From DAXETY01 sp051155755 (GTDB lineage: Bacteria > Desulfobacterota > Desulfobacteria > Desulfobacterales > SG8-13): a stretch of DNA of 64,000 nucleotides. The notes beneath the pieces are model-generated. The model did not search any database. It was not told where the DNA came from and saw only the letters and a program-made list of their open reading frames with translations. The stretch spans positions 1 to 64,000 of the forward strand of contig DAXETY010000030.1 of the NCBI GenBank assembly GCA_051155755.1. Reading direction: 5' to 3'. Made by a program: the position numbers and the translations under genes. Positions 52,059 through 60,714 of the stretch are shown in pieces; position 1 is the stretch's first letter, and every line of letters begins with the position of its first letter.

Positions 52059-52454
52059 ATGCTGACGCTTCTAGTCAAATTTAATGACCAGGTCCTGAAG
52101 ACCATCGAGGCTGACAAAGATGTCATTACGATCGGCAGAAATCTCGAAAACGATATCCACATCGACAACCTGAGCGTATCCAAAAACCACGCTCGTATTA
52201 TTCGGGAAACCGATGCGTTTTGGGTCGAAGACCTGAAAAGCACCAACGGCACCTATGTCAATGAGAAAATCGTCGCCAAACAAAAGCTGAACCACAAAGA
52301 CGTGATCACCATCGGAAAGCACGCGCTGGAGGTGCTGCTGGAAAAGACCCGATCGGGTAAATCCCCGCAAAACAACCCCAATGACACGATGCTGCTGACC
52401 ACGGAAAAACACAAAGAGATGTTGAAAAAACAGCAGGAAATGAAAAAGACCTGA
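52059..52454 (+). CDS. FHA-domain protein
   Basis: The product has 131 residues from the ATG at 52059, with GGAGGAAG about 5 nt upstream. An FHA phosphothreonine-binding domain covers about 20-95 (ITIGRNLENDIHIDNLSVSK, NHARI, LKSTNGTYVNEK). The C-terminus is charged (EMLKKQQEMKKT). It ends 2 bp before rsmG on the opposite strand. It may read Ser/Thr-kinase signals; no kinase gene is nearby. Confidence 0.9.
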   Translation: MLTLLVKFNDQVLKTIEADKDVITIGRNLENDIHIDNLSVSKNHARIIRETDAFWVEDLKSTNGTYVNEKIVAKQKLNHKDVITIGKHALEVLLEKTRSGKSPQNNPNDTMLLTTEKHKEMLKKQQEMKKT

Positions 52455-52456
52455 TC

Positions 52457-53131
52457 TCAGGGCAGCGTCACGATGACCAGATTGCGGGTCTCCGCGAACA
52501 CGGGCAGAGTGAACTTCTGCACGGAGACGTCCTTGGAAGTCAGTTTTGCCGCGGTCTGCAGGTAACCGATTCCGCGATTCAACTCATCTCCCGGCAGTTT
52601 TCCTTTCCAGGCCATCAGCCGTGTGCCGGAAGCCGCCAACGGCAGGGCCATCGCGAAAAATCGCTCCAGCGACGTCAGGGCCCGGCAGACGATGAGATCG
52701 AAACCGTAGCCGATCTCTGCCGTCGAAACCTCCTCAGCGCGCATCTCCAGGATTTTCAACTGCTTCAGTGCGAGACACCGGGCGACATGCTTTAAAAAAC
52801 TCGCTTTTTTGCGGGAGGCTTCAACCAGGGTCACGTGCAATGTCGGCATCAGGATCTGTAGCGGGATTCCGGGAAAACCGCCACCGCTGCCGAGGTCGAG
52901 CAAGCGCCCTTGGCAGGGGACATGTTCGGCGGGCGCGATCGAATCGATGTAGTGTTTGACGGCAACCGCCAGCGGGTCGGTGACGGCCGTCAGATTCATG
53001 CGGCGATTCCACCGCAGCAGTTCAGCCGCATGCAGGGCGAATCGATCCAGGACGGCGGCTTCCAGCGAAATCCCCAGCTGCAGCGCGCCGCTTCGAATCA
53101 CTTCCTTCCACTCGGGGGAACCGACTTCCAT
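52457..53131 (-). CDS. rsmG: RsmG (GidB), 16S rRNA G527 N7-methyltransferase
   Basis: The protein has 224 residues. SAM-binding motif LDLGSGGGFPGIPL lies near 77-90, with the typical WNRRMNLTAVTDP and FDLIVCRALTSLERF. It methylates G527 (E. coli numbering) of 16S rRNA. It lies 24 bp after the secretion ATPase gene. In many bacteria rsmG sits next to mnmG/parAB, but here it terminates a signalling/secretion operon. Confidence 0.93.
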   Translation of the reverse strand: MEVGSPEWKEVIRSGALQLGISLEAAVLDRFALHAAELLRWNRRMNLTAVTDPLAVAVKHYIDSIAPAEHVPCQGRLLDLGSGGGFPGIPLQILMPTLHVTLVEASRKKASFLKHVARCLALKQLKILEMRAEEVSTAEIGYGFDLIVCRALTSLERFFAMALPLAASGTRLMAWKGKLPGDELNRGIGYLQTAAKLTSKDVSVQKFTLPVFAETRNLVIVTLP

Positions 53132-53155
53132 TTTTTTTTAGTTCGAAACGTCCAT

Positions 53156-55552
53156 TTAGCTGATGCAGACGCGCCGCACTTCCCTCACATCGGTAAGACC
53201 CTGCAGCACCTTCATCAGGCCGTCCTGCTTCAGCGTGGTCATGCCCTCCTTGGCAGCCTGCAAAAAAAGCTCTTCGGTGGAGGCCGCTTTTTTGATCATG
53301 CGTTTGACCGTGGGCGTGCCTTCCATCAACTCGTGGATACCCATCCGTCCCCGGTAGCCCGTTCCGGAACAACGCTCGCAGGTGCCCGGTGCCTTGAGCA
53401 TCAGGTTGGAATCGTACTGGAAGCCGTTTTTCTCGAAAAGTTTGCGGCCGTAATCCGAAGCGATCTCTTCGAACTCCTCCCGCGGGGGGTTGTATTCCTT
53501 GGAGCAGCTGCAAAGACGCCGTGTCAATCGTTGCGCCAGCACACCCAGAAAAGCATCGGAGAAGTTCAAGGGATTGAGCCCCATGTCGAGCAGCCGGGTG
53601 ATGGTCTCCGGGGCGCTGTTGGTGTGCAGGGTCGAGAAGACCAGGTGACCGGTCAACGAAGCCTCCACTCCGATGGAGGCGGTTTCTTCATCCCGCATTT
53701 CACCGATCATGATCACGTCCGGGTCGGCGCGCAGAAACGCCCGCATGATCCGGGCGAAATTAAGGCCGATGCGCGGTTTGGCTTCCACCTGTCGCAGTCC
53801 GGCCTGGGTGATTTCCACCGGGTCTTCCGCCGTCCAGATTTTAATCCCGGGCGCATTGATGTGCCCCAGGGCCGCATGCAGGGTCGTGGTTTTACCGGAA
53901 CCGGTCGGGCCCACGCACAGGATCAATCCGTAAGGTTTCTGGATGATGGCCTTCAGGATCTTAAGATTCCGCTCGGTCAACCCCATGTCGTCGAGCTTCA
54001 TGGCGCCGGCTTTGGCCAGAATTCGCAGGACGGCGTCTTCGAAGCCGCCGGCGGTGGGCAAGGTGGCGACACGAAGCTCGAAACCGGGCACGCCTTTGCG
54101 CTTGAATTTAATCTTGCCGTCCTGGGGCAGTCGCCGCTCGGCGATATCCAGCTGCGACATGATTTTGACGCGGGAAAGAATGCCGCGGGCCATGGAATTG
54201 GGTACTTTGAGGTACTCCTGGCAGACGCCGTCCATGCGGAATCGGATGGTGGTGGCCTTCGTGACCGGCGATGGCTCGATGTGGATATCCGAGGCGTTTT
54301 TGCGGTAGGCCGCAATAATAAATTGGTCCACCAGCTTGACGACCTTACTGGAGCTCTCATCGACTTCTTCGGGCATTTCATCATCGTCGTCATCTTCTTC
54401 GAAGGAAACATCCGGTATCAGGTCGATGTCGTCCAGGTTGCTGACCGCTTCCTCATCGTCCATGACATCCTTGTCATAGAACCGCTTGATGAATTCCTCG
54501 ATGTCTTCGCGCAGACCAACGGAAAAATTGATCTTGGGGGTATTCATCAATGTCTTGATGTTGTCGGTCTTGTTCAGGTCACGGGGTTCGTCCACCAGCA
54601 CTTCGACCAGGTCCTTGTCCCAGGTGAGCGGCACCCAGCATTCGTTCATCAGAAAGGCCTCTTTCAGATTGACCAGCAATTCCTGGGGCGTCGGCAGGGA
54701 TGGATCGTATTCCCGGAATTTGCAGCCGTAATAAGACGAAAACGACTTTCCGATGTCGGCTTTGCTGACACCGTATTGACCGATGAGGACGAACTCGACG
54801 CTTTTGTTCATTTTTTTCGAGAGGGCGAATGCCTTCTGAAGTTGATCGGTGGTCACCAGATTTCGCCGCAGCAGGTAGTCGTACTTGGACTTCGAAGAAA
54901 GGCTGGCCGTCAGACCGTCGATTCGCTTTTTGATTTCCTGGTCCTCGGGATTCTGTTTGTGGGCGGCCCTATACAGGTCCAGGGCCGGATCTTTATGGTC
55001 GCGCTTTTCCATTTCCTGGCCGAAAAGACCCAGAATCACCGCCCGGCTGGCAACTTCCAGCCGTTGATCGGAAACCATCTTAATCGCCTCTTCGACCACC
55101 TTGTCCGGCGAATTGAGCTTCATCATGCATTCGTGTATATCGCCTACGATTTTCTCCGGTGGATGTCCCTGCAGCAACAGTTTTTCGTACTCCTTGACGG
55201 CCTCGGCATGCAGGCCGAGTTCCTTGAAACTGGCGGCACTGTCCAGCAAGGTTTGTCCGCTGAGAATGTCGCGACCGGATTCCGAACCCGACAGGGTCTT
55301 TTTCAGCATCGAAATGTCTTTGGCCGAAACCTGCTTGGCCTCGGAATGTTCGCGGTCGTCGATTTGCTTTTTAATTTCGTCGATCTTGGACTGGACTTTA
55401 CCCGCCAGGGCGGTATCGCCCGGGCCCAATTCGGAAAGCACCTTTTCGTAAATACCGATCGCCTCATCGTAGAGGCCCATGGAGCGGCAAACTTCGGCTT
55501 CGTTGAGTCTGGCATCATGATTGCTGTTCGATTTCGCCTGCGCTGATTTCAT
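53156..55552 (-). CDS. PilB/GspE-family secretion ATPase with TPR-like N-terminal extension
   Basis: The protein has 798 residues, longer than usual (about 500-570). Residues ~1-215 are TPR-like helices (GLYDEAIGIYEKVLSELGPG, GLHAEAVKEYEKLLLQGHPP). A MshEN-type N domain covers ~220-350, followed by an acidic linker (EEDDDDDEMPEE). The T2SE ATPase covers ~400-780: Walker A GPTGSGKTTT, Asp box DVIMIGEMRDEETA, His box GHLVFSTLHTNSA, tetra-Cys zinc motif with CSCS and CERCSGTGYRGR. It powers a type IV pilus or type II secretion system. A GGAGAGAT site precedes the ATG. It follows the mgl-type signalling genes in the same direction. Confidence 0.92.
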   Translation of the reverse strand: MKSAQAKSNSNHDARLNEAEVCRSMGLYDEAIGIYEKVLSELGPGDTALAGKVQSKIDEIKKQIDDREHSEAKQVSAKDISMLKKTLSGSESGRDILSGQTLLDSAASFKELGLHAEAVKEYEKLLLQGHPPEKIVGDIHECMMKLNSPDKVVEEAIKMVSDQRLEVASRAVILGLFGQEMEKRDHKDPALDLYRAAHKQNPEDQEIKKRIDGLTASLSSKSKYDYLLRRNLVTTDQLQKAFALSKKMNKSVEFVLIGQYGVSKADIGKSFSSYYGCKFREYDPSLPTPQELLVNLKEAFLMNECWVPLTWDKDLVEVLVDEPRDLNKTDNIKTLMNTPKINFSVGLREDIEEFIKRFYDKDVMDDEEAVSNLDDIDLIPDVSFEEDDDDDEMPEEVDESSSKVVKLVDQFIIAAYRKNASDIHIEPSPVTKATTIRFRMDGVCQEYLKVPNSMARGILSRVKIMSQLDIAERRLPQDGKIKFKRKGVPGFELRVATLPTAGGFEDAVLRILAKAGAMKLDDMGLTERNLKILKAIIQKPYGLILCVGPTGSGKTTTLHAALGHINAPGIKIWTAEDPVEITQAGLRQVEAKPRIGLNFARIMRAFLRADPDVIMIGEMRDEETASIGVEASLTGHLVFSTLHTNSAPETITRLLDMGLNPLNFSDAFLGVLAQRLTRRLCSCSKEYNPPREEFEEIASDYGRKLFEKNGFQYDSNLMLKAPGTCERCSGTGYRGRMGIHELMEGTPTVKRMIKKAASTEELFLQAAKEGMTTLKQDGLMKVLQGLTDVREVRRVCIS

Positions 55553-55640
55553 TGTGATCTCTCCACCTCAAGCGTGTATGAACCGATAACGGGCCCAGCC
55601 CAGTGCCATCAGCGATCCGTGGAAGGGCACGAAGCGAATG

Positions 55641-55997
55641 TCAGTGAGCGGATTTCTTGAAAAATCGTTTCAGCGTTCCGCCACTGCCGACACGTTTCAG
55701 GGACGGCAACACGATATCGCAGTTCAATCTCAGCATCGCACCGGACACCTTGGGATCTGCAACCACCAGCAAGTAGCCGGACTCCGACCGGCGCAGATAA
55801 ATTCGAAGCTTTTCATAGACAATATCGACCTCGCGAAGGCGCTTTATGGCTGTCACCAGCCCCTTCCAGTCCATATCGTCCGGCGGCGTGAAGCGGACAC
55901 TGTGAAACCGGGCAAAAAGCACCTCGGCTCCGCCGGATAAAAACAACACGCCGTGGACCCCGGTCAGCGAAAGGATATCTGCAAAATGTTCTTTCAT
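55641..55997 (-). CDS. Small roadblock/LC7-like hypothetical protein
   Basis: The protein has 118 residues and starts with ATG overlapping the stop of the response-regulator gene (ATGA). The N-terminal half (MKEHFADILSLTGVHGVLFL) looks like a roadblock/LC7-type domain. The C-terminus is basic (GGTLKRFFKKSAH). Position next to an MglB/MglA pair supports a GTPase-regulator role, but the similarity is weak. Confidence 0.6.
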   Translation of the reverse strand: MKEHFADILSLTGVHGVLFLSGGAEVLFARFHSVRFTPPDDMDWKGLVTAIKRLREVDIVYEKLRIYLRRSESGYLLVVADPKVSGAMLRLNCDIVLPSLKRVGSGGTLKRFFKKSAH

Positions 55998-57043
55998 ATG
56001 GTTTTTCGCGTGTCGCCTTTCGAATAACCTGCCAACAGGGTTAAAAGCCGATCCCGCGGAGTCCGGGCCTTGACGCCGGCTTCGACCGGAGGGGAACCCG
56101 GCAGCAAAAGAGAATCCCCACCGTCATCCCGATCGATGTAACAAACCTGGATCGCGCCGGAATCGATCTGCTTGCCCATATCGCTCAACCGTTCCAGCAG
56201 CGGCTCCCAGGAAGGCGCCGGATGAACGCCGCTGACGGCGCCGCCGCAATTTTTTTCCAGAAATTCCCGGAGTCCGACCAGCGTATCGTGCCCCTCGCCG
56301 GCGGCCGAATCCGGCCTTGTCTCCCCTGGGGGGTCCGCTTCAATAGGTCCCGAAGCGACTTCCAGCGACTCGTCCTTTCGCCGGCTGGCCTCCAGAATCA
56401 GCGCCTGCAGTTCACTGCGGATGCGGTCGGGTAAGTTGGGACAGACGTTCTGAATCGAAATGGTCACCTTATCCCAGGCGAAAATCTCGTAAGCGGCCGG
56501 TTTGCCCTGCAATTGACCCACCCTGGCGTCCAACAGCGTACCGTCTTGAAAAAACAGCACGCCGCTGCGACCGGTTGATTTGTCCTCCAGGCGGACGGTG
56601 CAGGTCTTCTGTTCCATTTCGACCAGTTGCAGAAAAATACCGGAAGAAACGCTGTGAAGCGTACCGCCTTCGGATTCCTGTCGCAGTGCGCCCAGGATCT
56701 GGTGTGCCAGCGTCTCGAGCATGAAGGGTTTGGCAATGTATCCCACCGCACCGCCGCTGCGTGCCATGGATTCCATTTCCGGCGTGCTGTAACCGGTAAT
56801 GACAATCACCGGTATGTCGGGATAATGTTCCATGATGTGCTGCAACAGGGCAAAACCATCCAGTCGGGGCATCTTCAGATCGGTAACCACCAATGAAACA
56901 GCACGCTTTTTGAGCACCTCGATCGCTTCGACGCCGTCCTCGGCGGCAATGACCGCAAATGTGTCTTCGTATCGAGCGAAGCCGTTTTTCAATGTGGCCA
57001 GCATCTCGGTATCGTCATCGACAATGAGAACGTTTTTTACCAT
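55994..57043 (-). CDS. Response regulator with C-terminal DUF4388 (PATAN) domain
   Basis: The product has 349 residues from the ATG at 57043, with GGAAAGAG upstream. The receiver domain covers ~1-125 (VLIVDDDTEM, phosphoacceptor Asp in VVTDLKMPRLDG, Lys in YIAKPFML). A DUF4388/PATAN-like region covers ~135-230 (TGRSGVLFFQDGTLLDARVG, GKPAAYEIFAWDKVTISIQ). A Pro/Glu linker and ~90-residue C-terminal region follow. PATAN receivers are linked to gliding and pilus control. It is followed directly by a possible LC7-like protein and preceded by a PAS kinase-like protein, its likely partner. Confidence 0.85.
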   Translation of the reverse strand: MVKNVLIVDDDTEMLATLKNGFARYEDTFAVIAAEDGVEAIEVLKKRAVSLVVTDLKMPRLDGFALLQHIMEHYPDIPVIVITGYSTPEMESMARSGGAVGYIAKPFMLETLAHQILGALRQESEGGTLHSVSSGIFLQLVEMEQKTCTVRLEDKSTGRSGVLFFQDGTLLDARVGQLQGKPAAYEIFAWDKVTISIQNVCPNLPDRIRSELQALILEASRRKDESLEVASGPIEADPPGETRPDSAAGEGHDTLVGLREFLEKNCGGAVSGVHPAPSWEPLLERLSDMGKQIDSGAIQVCYIDRDDGGDSLLLPGSPPVEAGVKARTPRDRLLTLLAGYSKGDTRKTI

Positions 57044-57081
57044 TGCTCTTTCCTGCAGCGCAATCGAACCGCACATCCCCC

Positions 57082-58137
57082 TCAGGAAGCCCGGTCGATA
57101 TCGAAAATCTTGACGCCGGCCACATATTCCATGGCGGCGTATTTTTTGATCTTCCCGATTTTCTGGGTGATCTCGGTCATGCGGCCGATCTGGTTCTGCA
57201 CCATCCGGAGCTTTTCGTAACAGTCATCTTCCGGATCGGCACTGTGCACCAATTCGCCGAGCAGATTGGCGGCGATGGTCAACGGCTGATTGAGGCGATG
57301 CGCCACCCCGCCGGCCATTTCAAGCACGCCTTGCAGCTTTTCCTCGTTGTTGGATTTTTTACAAGCATTCATTCGCTCGGTCACATCCTGGCCGACGATT
57401 TTGATGTGATGCAAACGGTTGGCCTTCTTGATCCCGATGGCCTGAACGTCAAGATGGCGCGCGTTGCCGCCACCACCCATCACTGTCAGCAGCACCTGTT
57501 CGCTGCCGAATTTCAAGATGTCCGACAGAAACAGCAAAAACAGATCTTTCTGGGCGGCAACCAGGTATTCCTGCAGCAGTTGTCCGCGCAATCGCTCTCG
57601 AGTCTCACCGAGAATGGCAGCGCCGGCCGCGTTGATTTCCTGAATTTCCCCCTGGATGTCCAGAATCGCGACAACGTCATTGGAGGTCGAGATCAAACCG
57701 TCGAGCGGCGGGATTCGTTCGGTCCCCTTGATTTCTCCGGTAATGTCGCGAAGCATGCCGTCGAGATGCACTACGATGCCGTCTTCGTCCAGAACGGCCT
57801 GCGCCGTAACCGAGCACCACATCTGCGAACCGTCTTTTCGAACGAAGGCAACCGGGACTTCGATCACCCGGCCCCGCTGCATAATCGCATGAATCAAAAC
57901 GCCCCGATCCTTTTTGTTGCGGTAGAGATCGATCACCGGGCATCCGATCATGTCTGCAACGGATTCAAAACCGAAAATCTTTGCCAGGGCTCGATTCCCG
58001 TATCGAATTTTGCCTTCAATTGTGGTGCGATAGACGGCCACCGGCAACCGATTGATAAAATCGACAACCCATCGGGCGGAATTGCCGAAAGTGTTTTTCC
58101 CCTTCCCGGACGTCAAACCCTGAAAAACCTCCACCAC
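57082..58137 (-). CDS. PAS-PAS-DHp protein: histidine-kinase-like but no ATPase domain
   Basis: The protein has 351 residues. Two PAS domains cover about 25-145 (RLPVAVYRTTIEGKIRYGN ... DGSQMWCSVTAQAVLDEDG) and about 150-262. A DHp/HisKA-like helix pair covers 265-340, with the H-box EMAGGVAHRLNQPL. The ORF then ends, so no HATPase_c domain follows and it cannot autophosphorylate alone. The GTG start at 58137 is weak; a TTG at 58116 with GGAGG ahead is an alternative. The neighbouring response regulator starts about 40 bp downstream. Confidence 0.82.
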   Translation of the reverse strand: MVEVFQGLTSGKGKNTFGNSARWVVDFINRLPVAVYRTTIEGKIRYGNRALAKIFGFESVADMIGCPVIDLYRNKKDRGVLIHAIMQRGRVIEVPVAFVRKDGSQMWCSVTAQAVLDEDGIVVHLDGMLRDITGEIKGTERIPPLDGLISTSNDVVAILDIQGEIQEINAAGAAILGETRERLRGQLLQEYLVAAQKDLFLLFLSDILKFGSEQVLLTVMGGGGNARHLDVQAIGIKKANRLHHIKIVGQDVTERMNACKKSNNEEKLQGVLEMAGGVAHRLNQPLTIAANLLGELVHSADPEDDCYEKLRMVQNQIGRMTEITQKIGKIKKYAAMEYVAGVKIFDIDRAS

Positions 58138-58239
58138 ACTTCAGCCAACGCGTTCGGCGCCGGATCCCGGGCGGCAGTCACCACCCGGAATCGAAAACCC
58201 TTCCAGAATCATATTTTTGAAAAATTTGAAACGCTCATT

Positions 58240-59223
58240 TTACGGCCGCAGCAGTTTACCGATGCCCAGATCGTTCAATTTTGCGTCGTATTTGCGGTAC
58301 CAGGAAGCCAGGTAACTTCGCAGTTCATTGCCCAATCCAATTTCGTCGGCCAACTCGAGCATCGTGGTTACGAGTCCTTCGGCCAATTCCGGATCGGTCG
58401 CGGTACCGTTGAATTTGATTTTGCGATCGACATATTCGAATTCGGCGGCAAAGGGGTCGAGAAACACGTACCGCTCGACGTTTTCGACAAATTTTTTCCG
58501 GATCAGGGTATTAAAATCGGTATCCCGGTTCCGTTTCGAACGGTACAGCGTTTCAAAAATGCTCAAAAACTCTTCCAGTATGGTAAGCACCCTGCGCCCC
58601 CCGCCTGCCGGGGGCCGGTCGGTTTTTGGGGTCGCCAATGGAATGCTGCTGACCTGAAAGAGGCCGCCGTTGCGCTTGCTCTTTTGCACCAGCGTTTCAA
58701 CCCGGGCCTGAAGCGAAGTCGATTCACCGGGCTGCCAACTGAAAGACCCCCCGACGACTTCCCCGCCGCTGAGAAAAATCATGCCGCCCTCACCACTCTT
58801 TCGCAGCGCCACATCGATGTATCCGGTCAGTTTTTCGGCGCGCATTTTTTTCAGCAGACCCTGCAGGTCGGTAAATTCGGTGCTCAAATCTTTGTAACGA
58901 ATTTCGGCGGTGGGGATGGTGGCCCAGAAGTAAACTTCCTCCCGGGGCAGGCGATAGACATCCAACACAAAATTGTGTTCGAATTCGTCGTTAACCAATT
59001 TTTTCACGGCCGGTTTGCCGTGAAGCTTTTCCTTTTTGTTGGTGTAATAGCCGTTCAGAATCTCATCCGGGTCGAAATAGATTACCCCGCCGGCGACCGC
59101 GGACTGAAAGACGATACAACCGGCCCCGATTTCACCCTGGAAATGCTCCAGCAAACGATCCCGGTGCAGGTAGTAGGTATTTAAATTCGCAATAACCGCC
59201 TTTTCCTTCGGGATAACGAGCAT
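58240..59223 (-). CDS. Conserved signalling-operon protein, PATAN-like region
   Basis: The product has 327 residues from the ATG at 59223 (MLVIPKEKAV), with GAGGGG 4 nt upstream; the ORF extends to 59301 without support. Residues ~120-200 resemble a DUF4388-like module (KKMRAEKLTGYIDVALRKSG, EGGMIFLSGGEVVGGSF). The C-terminal ~110 residues are helical. No catalytic motif is evident. It sits in the mglBA-to-pilB-like gene string. Confidence 0.6.
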   Translation of the reverse strand: MLVIPKEKAVIANLNTYYLHRDRLLEHFQGEIGAGCIVFQSAVAGGVIYFDPDEILNGYYTNKKEKLHGKPAVKKLVNDEFEHNFVLDVYRLPREEVYFWATIPTAEIRYKDLSTEFTDLQGLLKKMRAEKLTGYIDVALRKSGEGGMIFLSGGEVVGGSFSWQPGESTSLQARVETLVQKSKRNGGLFQVSSIPLATPKTDRPPAGGGRRVLTILEEFLSIFETLYRSKRNRDTDFNTLIRKKFVENVERYVFLDPFAAEFEYVDRKIKFNGTATDPELAEGLVTTMLELADEIGLGNELRSYLASWYRKYDAKLNDLGIGKLLRP

Positions 59224-59340
59224 CGAACCCCTCAAACGTCGTTCGGCAGAGGAACGCACATCCGATTCATATCCATCCCTTCTCCGTGGATGGACATCCA
59301 TTCAAGCTTTTCACGGGCCGTTGGACCAGGAGTAGCGGAA

Positions 59341-59817
59341 TTACCCGGCGTAGCCCTTGTCACGAATCAGCCGTACCATGGCGATTTGAAATTCGTTTCT
59401 TTTGTTCTCCGGTTGAATTTCACGGGCCAGTGCATCGACCAGGTCGGCAGCCAGTTCATTGGGGAACCGGGCAGGTTCGTGTCCCAATGCCTCGATTTCC
59501 TCTTCAATCAATACCGGGGCAATCGGCCCGATTGCCTTGGACAGTGCCTGATTCAGCAGATGGAAAAATTCTTCGTCGGCATGTCGAGCTCCGGCCGCCA
59601 CCGGCCGAATCAAATCCAATTCGAGCAGCCTGGCAATCGCATCCTGCAGGCTTGCCGGTTCCCGATTGATGGTTTGCGCCACCTCTTCGATCGTTCTGCT
59701 GCCGTCGCACTTTAAAAATACCTGCAACAGCATCCGGTCCAACGAAACGTTTTTCAGGTGGTCACCGACCACCTGTTGGTAGATTGTATTGGAGATGTCT
59801 CCGAAAGAACCTTTCAA
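59341..59817 (-). CDS. Small hypothetical protein of the mgl-linked operon
   Basis: The protein has 158 residues. The central part (LLQVFLKCDGSRTIEEVAQT) followed by REPASLQDAIARLLELDLI looks like a winged-helix or helical repeat rather than an enzyme. No signal peptide or membrane segment is seen. I do not recognise the family. The next gene downstream starts about 120 bp away. Confidence 0.65.
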   Translation of the reverse strand: MKGSFGDISNTIYQQVVGDHLKNVSLDRMLLQVFLKCDGSRTIEEVAQTINREPASLQDAIARLLELDLIRPVAAGARHADEEFFHLLNQALSKAIGPIAPVLIEEEIEALGHEPARFPNELAADLVDALAREIQPENKRNEFQIAMVRLIRDKGYAG

Positions 59818-59896
59818 GGCAGTTCCTCCAAAGCCACCGGCATCGCGAGATCCTTTCGCTGTTTCGAATTGTTCGGGCCGAAGGCGTTTGGCGGCT

Positions 59897-60703
59897 TCAA
59901 TTGCGTTTTGCCAGGGCTTCCTTCAGCTGCCGGATCTCCATACGAAGGGCTTTTATCTCAGCCATCAGACTGGACTTCAACTCGGCGATCAATTTCGCTA
60001 CCGGCGGGGCGCCTGCACGCGGAGAGGTTTCGGGCGCATCGGCTTCAACCGGTTTGCTTTCAACCGGTTTGCCATCAACCGGTTTGGCTTCAATCGATTT
60101 GACTTCAACCGGTTTGACTTCGGGCGGTCTCTTTTCGACCGTGGTTTTCGCCACCGGCGACGCCAGCTTGGCTTTCAGCTTCTTGTATCTTGCCAGCTCC
60201 TGGGAGAGCACTTTCTTTTTCTCCGCCTCGGAAAGATGCTCTGCTCCGGCAATGGATTCCAGCTGGTTGAAAAGCGAATTCAGAACTTGAAACGATTCCG
60301 GATGCGATTTGGCAAGATTGACCCGGATATATTCGCCCAGAGATCCGAGCAATTGAAGAAATACCAGGACAATCTTATCATCCCGGTAGTGATCCTGAAG
60401 TACGCCCACCTGTTCGACGAAGCCGGTCATAACGGTTTCGTTGATTTCCCAGTCGATCGAAAGAACGATGGTTTTCAGCTTCCGCAAGGGGTCCTGAATT
60501 TCTTCCGAAGACGGTTCCTCCCAGGCGGTATCGGTTTCTGATTCCGTCTCGGCCGCTTGCTCCGGCTCGGGCATGGCTTCTTGACCATCTTTGTCGACGG
60601 TTTCCTCTTCCCAGGAATCGCCCGTGTCTTCTTCGCCGAAGATGCTCTGCAATCGATTTTCGACCTCTTCGGCGAAGGAATCACCTTTGCTCTGCGGTGC
60701 CAA
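59897..60703 (-). CDS. Acidic helical protein with KPVE repeats and C-terminal coiled coil
   Basis: The protein has 268 residues. The N-terminus is strongly acidic (about 20-70). A helical domain covers ~70-185 (WEINETVMTGFVEQVGVLQD, VLVFLQLLGSLGEYIRV). A tandem stretch of five-residue units (KPVEV, KSIEA, KPVDG, KPVES, KPVEA) follows at ~195-220, encoded by 15-bp DNA repeats. The C-terminal coiled coil covers ~232-265 (LMAEIKALRMEIRQLKEALA). It lies 12 bp after mglA and is probably a GTPase partner or effector, by position only. Confidence 0.75.
   Translation of the reverse strand: MAPQSKGDSFAEEVENRLQSIFGEEDTGDSWEEETVDKDGQEAMPEPEQAAETESETDTAWEEPSSEEIQDPLRKLKTIVLSIDWEINETVMTGFVEQVGVLQDHYRDDKIVLVFLQLLGSLGEYIRVNLAKSHPESFQVLNSLFNQLESIAGAEHLSEAEKKKVLSQELARYKKLKAKLASPVAKTTVEKRPPEVKPVEVKSIEAKPVDGKPVESKPVEADAPETSPRAGAPPVAKLIAELKSSLMAEIKALRMEIRQLKEALAKRN
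60044..60118 (-). repeat. 15-bp in-frame tandem repeat inside the acidic protein gene
   Basis: Five units of TTCAACCGGTTTGxx (forward strand) run from 60044 to 60118, the fourth one diverged (TTCAATCGATTTGAC). As 15 bp is five codons, unit gain or loss keeps the frame and only changes the length of the KPVE linker. Confidence 0.85.
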
Positions 60704-60714
60704 GATTGCCCCCT

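Noticed and set aside
52910..55546. 878-codon plus-strand ORF
   Set aside because: It is the antisense shadow of the PilB/GspE-type ATPase and shows a composition typical of reverse-frame reading with no motif.
57043..59184. 713-codon plus-strand ORF
   Set aside because: It runs antisense to the PAS/DHp gene and the PATAN-like gene, both of which have clear domains; no motif is seen in the antisense reading.
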